From Hybos culiciformis (taxonomy: Eukaryota > Arthropoda > Insecta > Diptera > Hybotidae): a DNA stretch of 64,000 bases. The stretch lies in contig CAXFZM010000140.1 in assembly GCA_964007475.1 (NCBI GenBank), positions 62,001 through 126,000 on the forward strand. Direction: 5' to 3'. The notes beneath the pieces are model-generated. The model ran no database searches. It was not told the origin of the DNA and saw only the letters and a program-made list of their open reading frames with translations. Below are positions 58,569 to 64,000 of the stretch, piece after piece (position 1 is the first letter of the stretch; every line of letters begins with the position of its first letter). A program made the translations under genes and the position numbers.

Positions 58569-61163
58569 TTATATATTGAGAATTTTTTTTTCTGTAAAGT
58601 GTTTTAAAATACTGTCCAAATTCAAATGCCCCGCTTCTTCACCCTCAATCGACATGATAGCTAAGCTGTTTAATCTATCCTGACTCATTGTCGATCTTAG
58701 ATAGTTTTTTATAAGCTTTAATCTGGAAAATGACCTCTCCCCAGAAGCAACGCTTACTGGAATTGTTAAATATATCCGAAGAGCAATGAATAAATTTGGG
58801 AATGCCGTAGCTCTGTCATTTTCAGATAAAAATTTAAACATCTTAAATGGGTTTCCCAAATATTCGGTTGAAACAATTGGTTTGAGAGCTTCAATTTCGT
58901 CGACTAATATACTGCCGTCTAAATCTTTTTCCTTCTCAATATCTGTAGATGTGTCATTTTGTGTAATTTTAGAATGTGTCAGAGCAATTTCTAAATCTGC
59001 GGCATGTTTTATTAGTTCTTCTTTTTCCATATTTTGAAAATTTCCCAAAAACCCAAATAAATCAGTATGATTTTTCATCTGTTCAAAACGAGATTCTAAT
59101 GATACTTTAGCTTTATCTAAAACTACATTAAAAAAAGTTATCTTGAATGCGTTTACCGGATCCAGAATTGGTTCATCATCGCCTTCATAATTAAAATGTT
59201 TCTTTCTTTTTCGAAGCCTTTTATTTTGAAATTCCGGAGTTACTTCTAAATCTTCTGCCAGTGTTTTTGCTTGAACTAAAATTTGTTCAAATCCATTGTT
59301 TCTGTATTTAGTTATCCAATGTAAAAGTTTTTCAAATGCTGAAAGAGCTATTGAGAGGTCTATTGTCTTACTTTGAAGTTCCTTGCTAACAAAATTCACC
59401 TGGAAAAGTAAATCATACCAAAAAACCAAAGATACTATAAATTTATAATCTTTCATTAAGTGTCCAAGTGATTCAGCTTCACTTTTAATTTGTGGGTCTT
59501 CGGAAATTTCTGATATCTCGAAAAGTGCATCGTAAAATTCACCTATTTGGTATCTTACTGCTTTAACGCTTTGAATCCTACATTCCCATCTGGTGTCGCA
59601 AAGTGGCTTTACAACGAGTTCTTTTACATATTTCATAAGAACTGTCCATCTTTTTGTAGATGCAGAAAACAATACATACAGGCGTTGAAGAATACCAAAA
59701 AAGGTTAAAGCTTCTGGGCAAATTTTTGCTATGTCTCCCAAAACAAGATTGTAATTATGACACACGCAAGGTGTATAAAACGCTCTTGAATTTTCTTTAA
59801 GGAGTCTAGCTTGAACTCCCGAAACTTTTCCTTTCATGTTAGAACCATTGTCGTAGCCTTGCCCCCGGATGTTGTTAATGTTCAGGCCTAAATATTTAAT
59901 TTCTTGCTTCAACACAGAAAATAGGTTTTCTCCTGTACTACTCTCCACATGTATAAATTTAATAAATTGTTCCTTTATACTTATTGTTGAACCTGGTAAT
60001 GTACCATCTGAGACATACCTGATGGAAAGAGACATTTGTTCTTGATGGCTGATATCCGGGGTACAGTCGAGAATTATTGCAAAATACTTTCCGTATTTTA
60101 TTCGCTCTGTAATTTGGTTTTGAATTTTACTGCCTATCAAATTTATAATTTCATTTTGGATTGTTTTACTCAGATAATGTTTACTGGAGGTTTGTTGGAG
60201 ATGGTTTTGCATTTTCGGATCAAATTTTCCGAGTAATTCAATAATACCTAGAAAATTTCCATTTCGCGAATCACCTAGGTTTTCAATGGATCCCCGAAAT
60301 GCAATATTGCGTTCAGCCAAAAATTGAACTACAGAAAATAATCTTTCAAATACCTTAAGCAAACGCTCTTTTTCTTGAATAAATAACTTTTGTTGGATAT
60401 CATCGATAGTTTTATTAGTAGAAAGCCTTTTTTGAAGATCTGTACATTGTAACATAGCTACCAAATGATTTTTCGATTTTTCATGCGTGGTTAGTCTTGA
60501 ATGTATATTTGGCCAGTTACTAAATCCTGAAGTAGCTAATGCAATCCTAAAATTTGTATTAAATAGACGGCAATAGAAACAAAATATTTTGTCTTTTGAT
60601 TCAGAGTATATTATCCAAGGACGACCTATTATTTCACCATTTGGAAGCTTTCTTTTCAAATGTACTTTTGAAAAATGTGTTCCATCTTATTGCCGCGGAA
60701 ACTCATCTAAGATAATTTTTGAAGGTCCTTTTTTAACTAAATAATCTCTTACTTGTTGACTAATTGTCTCAGGCCATGTAACAGGATCGTCAGTTATATT
60801 CAGTTCTTCCTTATAATATTTAACTTTTTCACTCTTAGTCGTATTGCATTGCAGTATTTCCATACTAATGTTTGGTTCTTCCGGTCTCTGTAATTGTGTT
60901 TCTAGTTCATTGTATACTTCATCAATGTCGTTATTTTCAACAATTTCTCTTGAAAAATCTATTTCTTTTAAATTTTCAATGCCGCATTCTTTTTCTTGAT
61001 TAATGTTTTCTGGTTCTTCGTTATTACTTATTTTTAAATATTTATTCAAAGAGCTTTTTAATTTTTCATTTTCAGCTTTTCTTTTTGCACTTAATGTTCT
61101 TTTTGTACTACCACTTTCATATTTTCTGCCTATATCTCTATCACGTTTTGTTGGTTTGGACAT
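58569..61163 (-). pseudogene. hAT transposase (ZMYM1/TTF-type zinc finger), one in-frame stop
   Basis: One phase of 865 codons from ATG 61163 to 58569 with a single TAA at about 60687-60689. Residues 1-155 are charged with a basic N-terminus (nuclear-localisation-like KRDRDIGRK). After the stop: TTF-type zinc finger (FCFYCRLF ... H..SKNH), a DUF4371-like region (GNFLGIIELLGKFDP), RNase H-fold signs (YFAIILDCTPDISHQEQM, GQGYDNGSNMKG) and the hAT dimerisation tail (SVASGERSFSRLKLIKNYLR). An ATG at 60659 could start the 696-codon domain-complete part. Probably recently inactivated. Confidence 0.92.
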
Positions 61164-61976
61164 CTAAGGAAAAAAATATAAAATATACGTAGTAGTAGAG
61201 GAGAATCATATTCGAGAAATTTAAATAATTTCAAGTTTGGAATAATCCTTATAAATTTTCCGCAACACTGGTTTTATTAATGTTTTATTTATCATATTAA
61301 ATGGTCTGCCAACACGTTTGCATATGTTATTTAGAAATAAAATATTTTAATTTTGTTTTATTATAATATATTAAATACCAATGTGTAGAAAAATCGTGGA
61401 TTTTCTCTCGATTTTCTACAATGCAACTGTTTATTAGTAAAAATTAACCTATTTCTACTTTTTTCTCAAATTTATATTCATAAATCACATTAATGATTAC
61501 AATTTTTCTACATAAAAATATTGAACCCTGATAAAATTGAAATTGATGTAAAAACTGGTACTTACCTTTTTTTAGTAATTAATTTTAATCACGACCAGTG
61601 CAAGAATTTCTTAGAATTCAAAAAAATGTTTATTTTAAAATCAAATCTGGAATTGTCACCCTTTATATGATATTTATTAGTTTATAAATTATTAATTCGA
61701 TTTTGTTTTTTTTTAATAGTTAGATTACTGAGAACATCAACAGATAAATTTTTTATGTTGGAATATTTATTGCAATTTTTAGTATAATTCGTTGAATTTT
61801 GAAAGCTTGAATAAAAATTAACTTTAACTGTAATGCTCGGTTTACACGCTCATGCAATTTGCGCAAATTTACAAAAAAAAAAAAAATTTGCGCAAGTAAA
61901 TCGTGTGTGAAGCTTGCGCAAGTCAAAAAAGCCAAAATCTGTTTTGCCAGAAAACTTGCATGAGGTGCGTACATGT
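61164..61976. other. hAT 5' non-coding region
   Basis: A+T-rich. Near 61832-61925 there is a TTTGCGCAAATTT / AAATTTGCGCAAGT inverted pair around a 14-A run, and ACGCTCATGCA recurs inverted at about 62367-62380 beyond the MITE, hinting at another small palindromic element. Confidence 0.6.
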
Positions 61977-62361
61977 CAGCGTTACCAACTTATGGGTTTT
62001 CCCCCTAGATTTAGGGGTTTTTTTTTTTGTTGACAGAGGGATTTTTAGGGGGTAATTTGTTTCAGGGGTTTTTTTAGGGGTATGATGTATGATCTTAAAA
62101 GCGAAGATTTAGATGACATTTGTAATATTTTTGATTGCATTTCATAAGATACCTTATTTGCTAATTTTATTATAAATAAATAATTTTATTATTTATATAA
62201 TTTACGATGTGCGTTATATATTTTTCTTCAAGCATCTATTTGAAATCCTCATAGGTATATAAGTATAGCTGTTATAATATCTATAAAAAAAAATTTAGGG
62301 GTTTTTTAGGGGGAAATTTTATTTTTTTAGGGGGAAACATTTGAAAAGGTTGGTAACCCTG
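61977..62361. mobile_element. hAT-type MITE nested in the hAT transposon
   Basis: 385 bp; perfect 8-bp duplication GTACATGT (61969-61976, 62362-62369). Ends CAGCGTTACCAACTT and CAGGGTTACCAACCTT read inward, followed on both sides by TTTCCCCCTA. The interior has repeated TTTAGGGG blocks. Non-coding. Confidence 0.93.
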
Positions 62362-62369
62362 GTACATGT

Positions 62370-62775
62370 GCATGAGCGTATATAGTTGAGTTGTCGTTGA
62401 ATTCAACAAAAAGTGAGTTAGAAAATATTGCTGTTCACTTAATTTGTTTGTAATAGTAGTGTTGTTCAGCGCGAACTTTTTTTCTTATTTTTAGATCACA
62501 ATTTTTTTTAAATAATTTAGTCTTCTTCACTGTTTATATGAATTAATATTTTTCTATAAAAACAACACTTGTTATTTATTTTAAAAAAAGTTATGTTTCC
62601 TTAAAATTTAAATTTTAATTATAAGTTAAAGATTTATTTTTGCAACCTTTACCGTTTTTACATAAATATGTACTTAAAACTTCCATTACAGATAATAAAT
62701 TCAGATGTGCGGGGCCCCTTTAAGCGCGGGGCCCGATTGGGAGCAATCGTTCCAATCGCCCTAAATCCGGCACTG
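62370..62775. other. hAT right subterminal region
   Basis: Non-coding A+T-rich DNA with a GC-rich end (GCGGGGCCCC and inverted blocks at 62699-62735) leading into the inverted repeat. Confidence 0.7.
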
Positions 62776-62825
62776 GCTATGCCACTATATATTCAACAAT
62801 GTATTAAATAGAAAATATAAATTCG
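62776..62825 (-). repeat. Head of the 5S-related SINE-like element
   Basis: Continues the element interrupted by hAT: the duplicated GCTATGCC followed by ACTATATATTC. The true 5' limit is not visible. Confidence 0.5.
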
Positions 62826-62829
62826 GTAT

Positions 62830-63045
62830 CTATTAAAACTTTATACACTTGTTTTAGTAATTTTATGCAAGTATAGATCAACTAAGATTTTTAGATGATT
62901 TGTCGACGTTTTCAAACAAACTTTATACATTGATTTTGTAATTTATACAAGCATTTGGATAATTTGACAGATCCATTTTTTTTAGATGAGTTGTCGAAGT
63001 TTTCATACAAACTTTATAATTGTTTTAGTAATTTATATATTTACT
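62830..63045. repeat. Degenerate ~82-92-bp tandem repeat
   Basis: Three units beginning AAACTTTATA at about 62839, 62921 and 63011, each with TTTTGTAATTTATACAAG-like and AGATGATTTGTCGACGTTTTC-like blocks; the third is partial. Confidence 0.7.
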
Positions 63046-63203
63046 GGTGGCGCCAAGCTTACAAAGGTTACCAAACATATTGTACTAGATAATGAACATT
63101 TTTCAAATAAAATTTTGCGTTTTTGAATTGTTTTTATTTTTGTTCAAGAATGTTAAAATTTCTTTTGAATTACAATATTATTGTTAATTTATTTTATTAA
63201 TTT

Positions 63204-63342
63204 TTAATTTTTCTTTAATAGGGCTGACTTATCTGCTTTAGGGAATTCTTGTCTGTGCTTTTCGACAACTTGTAGAAGATATTGTTTCTGGTCTTCTTTA
63301 TTCGTCAAAGCGCCATTAAATGCTTGAATTAATGCCACTCCT
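63204..63342 (-). CDS. Possible terminal exon of an unidentified gene
   Basis: A 46-codon minus-strand frame starts right after a pyrimidine-rich acceptor (TTTCCATCCCCCAG) at 63343 and ends with TAA at 63204. It reads GVALIQAFNGALTNKEDQ and on through LLQVVEKHRQEFPKAD to SALLKKN. Its base composition and amphipathic, charged content differ clearly from the A+T-rich flanks. I do not recognise the family. It could be a captured or real last exon, or a chance frame; the palindromic array begins immediately upstream. Confidence 0.4.
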
Positions 63343-63351
63343 CTGGGGGAT

Positions 63352-64000
63352 GGAAATAAGGCCGCAGGAAATAAGGCCGCGACGTTTTTTTGTTGCGGTC
63401 TTATTTCATTTTGAAAAATGAAATAAGGCCGCGAAGATTTTTTCGCGGCCTTATTTCGTTTTTCAAAATGAAATAAGGCCGCGAAAAAATCCTCGCGGTC
63501 TTATTTCATTTTGAAAAATGAAATAAGACCGCAAAAAATTCCTCGCGGCCCTATTTCGTTTTGAAAAATGAAATAAGGCCGCGACAAAAAAAAACAATTA
63601 TTCGGAGGGCTAATTTCATTTTTATAAACGAAATAAGGCCGCGTAATCTTGTGAGGTGAGCACACAGGGCAGGGGGCAGCAGGGCGGCGGGCGGGCGGTT
63701 GGTCAGTGGGATTTGCGGCGCTAGCCGCAAATCCCACTGACCAACCGCCCGCCCGCCGCCCTGCTGCCCCCTGCCCTGTGTGCTCACCTCACAAGATTAC
63801 GCGGCCTTATTTCGTTTTTCAAAATGAAATAAGGCCGCGAAAAAATCCTCGCGGCCTTATTTCATTTTTCAAAATGAAATTAGCCCTCCGATTAATTTTT
63901 TTTTTTGTCGCGGTCTTATTTCATTTTTCAAAACGAAATAAGGCCGCGAGGAATTTTATGCGGTCTTATTTCATTTTTCAAAATGAAATAAGACCGCGAG
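63352..64000. repeat. Foldback array of 50-bp-spaced palindromic units
   Basis: Units of about 38 bp, each an imperfect palindrome GCGG(C/T)CTTATTTC(A/G)TTTT ... AAAATGAAATAAG(G/A)CCGC, start at 63395, 63445, 63495 and 63545 (exactly 50-bp steps) and, beyond the centre, at 63801, 63851, 63909 and 63960. The whole block is inverted about 63721-63722; the right arm has one extra 50-bp unit. It runs off the window end. Confidence 0.93.
63626..63817. repeat. GC-rich perfect palindrome at the centre of the array
   Basis: Arms 63626-63718 and 63725-63817 are exact reverse complements (93 bp each) around a 6-nt spacer CGCTAG. The inner 78 bp are very GC-rich (GGCAGGGGGCAGCAGGGCGG-type), in sharp contrast to the surroundings. 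Confidence 0.96.

Larger units (their letters stand above)
58380..62775 (-). mobile_element. ZMYM1-type hAT DNA transposon
   Basis: 4396 bp with inverted ends (CAGTGCCGGATCCAG left; CAGTGCCGGATTTAG read inward from right) and a perfect 8-bp duplication GCTATGCC (58372-58379, 62776-62783). Both subterminal regions carry GGGGCCCC-type blocks. One transposase gene on the minus strand; a hAT MITE is nested at 61977-62361. Confidence 0.96.

Noticed and set aside
63395..63580. CRISPR array
   Set aside because: The 50-bp spacing is regular, but units are near-contiguous palindromes with A/T linkers of 10-12 bp rather than unique spacers, and the context is eukaryotic transposon DNA.
63501..63787. 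Two 78-codon minus-strand frames, Pro/Ala-rich
   Set aside because: They cross the perfect palindrome and merely translate its GC-rich arms.

Overview
The window is strongly A+T-rich nuclear DNA from an intron-using animal, most likely an insect or other arthropod. This rests on the element families present (Ty3/Gypsy elements, LINEs, PIF/Harbinger, ZMYM1-like hAT, Helentron, Polinton) and on eukaryotic splice signals in the Harbinger genes. No ordinary host gene is convincingly present; one short exon-like reading frame lies at 63204-63342. Almost everything else is transposable-element DNA in layers.

Region 1-45153 is one deep nest that can be peeled apart by target-site duplications and by comparing copies. 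The outermost layer is a decayed Helentron on the minus strand: endonuclease end at 1-557, Rep and helicase remnants at 45240-47088. A plus-strand LINE (LINE-F; 558-1536, 41831-42368, 43847-45153) lies between its halves. LINE-F is split by a 40-kb Ty3/Gypsy copy (A-outer, 1537-41826, duplicated GGAA). A-outer itself holds a second Gypsy family (element B, 2257-15254, duplicated TTAT), a minus-strand LINE with a PHD finger and a long glutamine-rich ORF1 (LINE-C, about 15730-21330), and a second copy of its own family (A2, 21956-36576, duplicated AGCC). A2 holds a PIF/Harbinger transposon (27657-32639, duplicated TAA) and a 2.8-kb foldback-like insertion (32933-35749). Harbinger holds a hAT MITE (31809-32361, 8-bp duplication) and a large hairpin. 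Element B has a 2.1-kb DNA transposon inserted in gag (8316-10452). A2 and A-outer serve as empty sites for each other's insertions, so these boundaries are firm.

Region 45154-51153 is the Helentron remnant followed by non-coding dispersed repeats. Region 51154-56799 is a third Ty3/Gypsy element (D, plus strand) with near-identical short LTRs, broken reading frames and a MITE with 36-bp perfect inverted ends in gag. Region 56800-57960 is a broken protein-primed DNA polymerase B fragment of Polinton type. A 5S-rRNA-related SINE-like sequence (minus) at 58284-58379 and 62776-62800 is split by a nearly intact ZMYM1-type hAT transposon (58380-62775, 8-bp duplication), which carries its own hAT MITE.

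The window ends in a foldback array (63352-64000): short palindromic units at 50-bp spacing around a GC-rich perfect palindrome with 93-bp arms.

The items most worth a second look are that array; two small membrane-protein reading frames upstream of gag in element B, one with a textbook N-myristoylation start; five hairpins in the element B LTR; the tRNA-like and 5S-like modules; and the nest itself as a dated stratigraphy.
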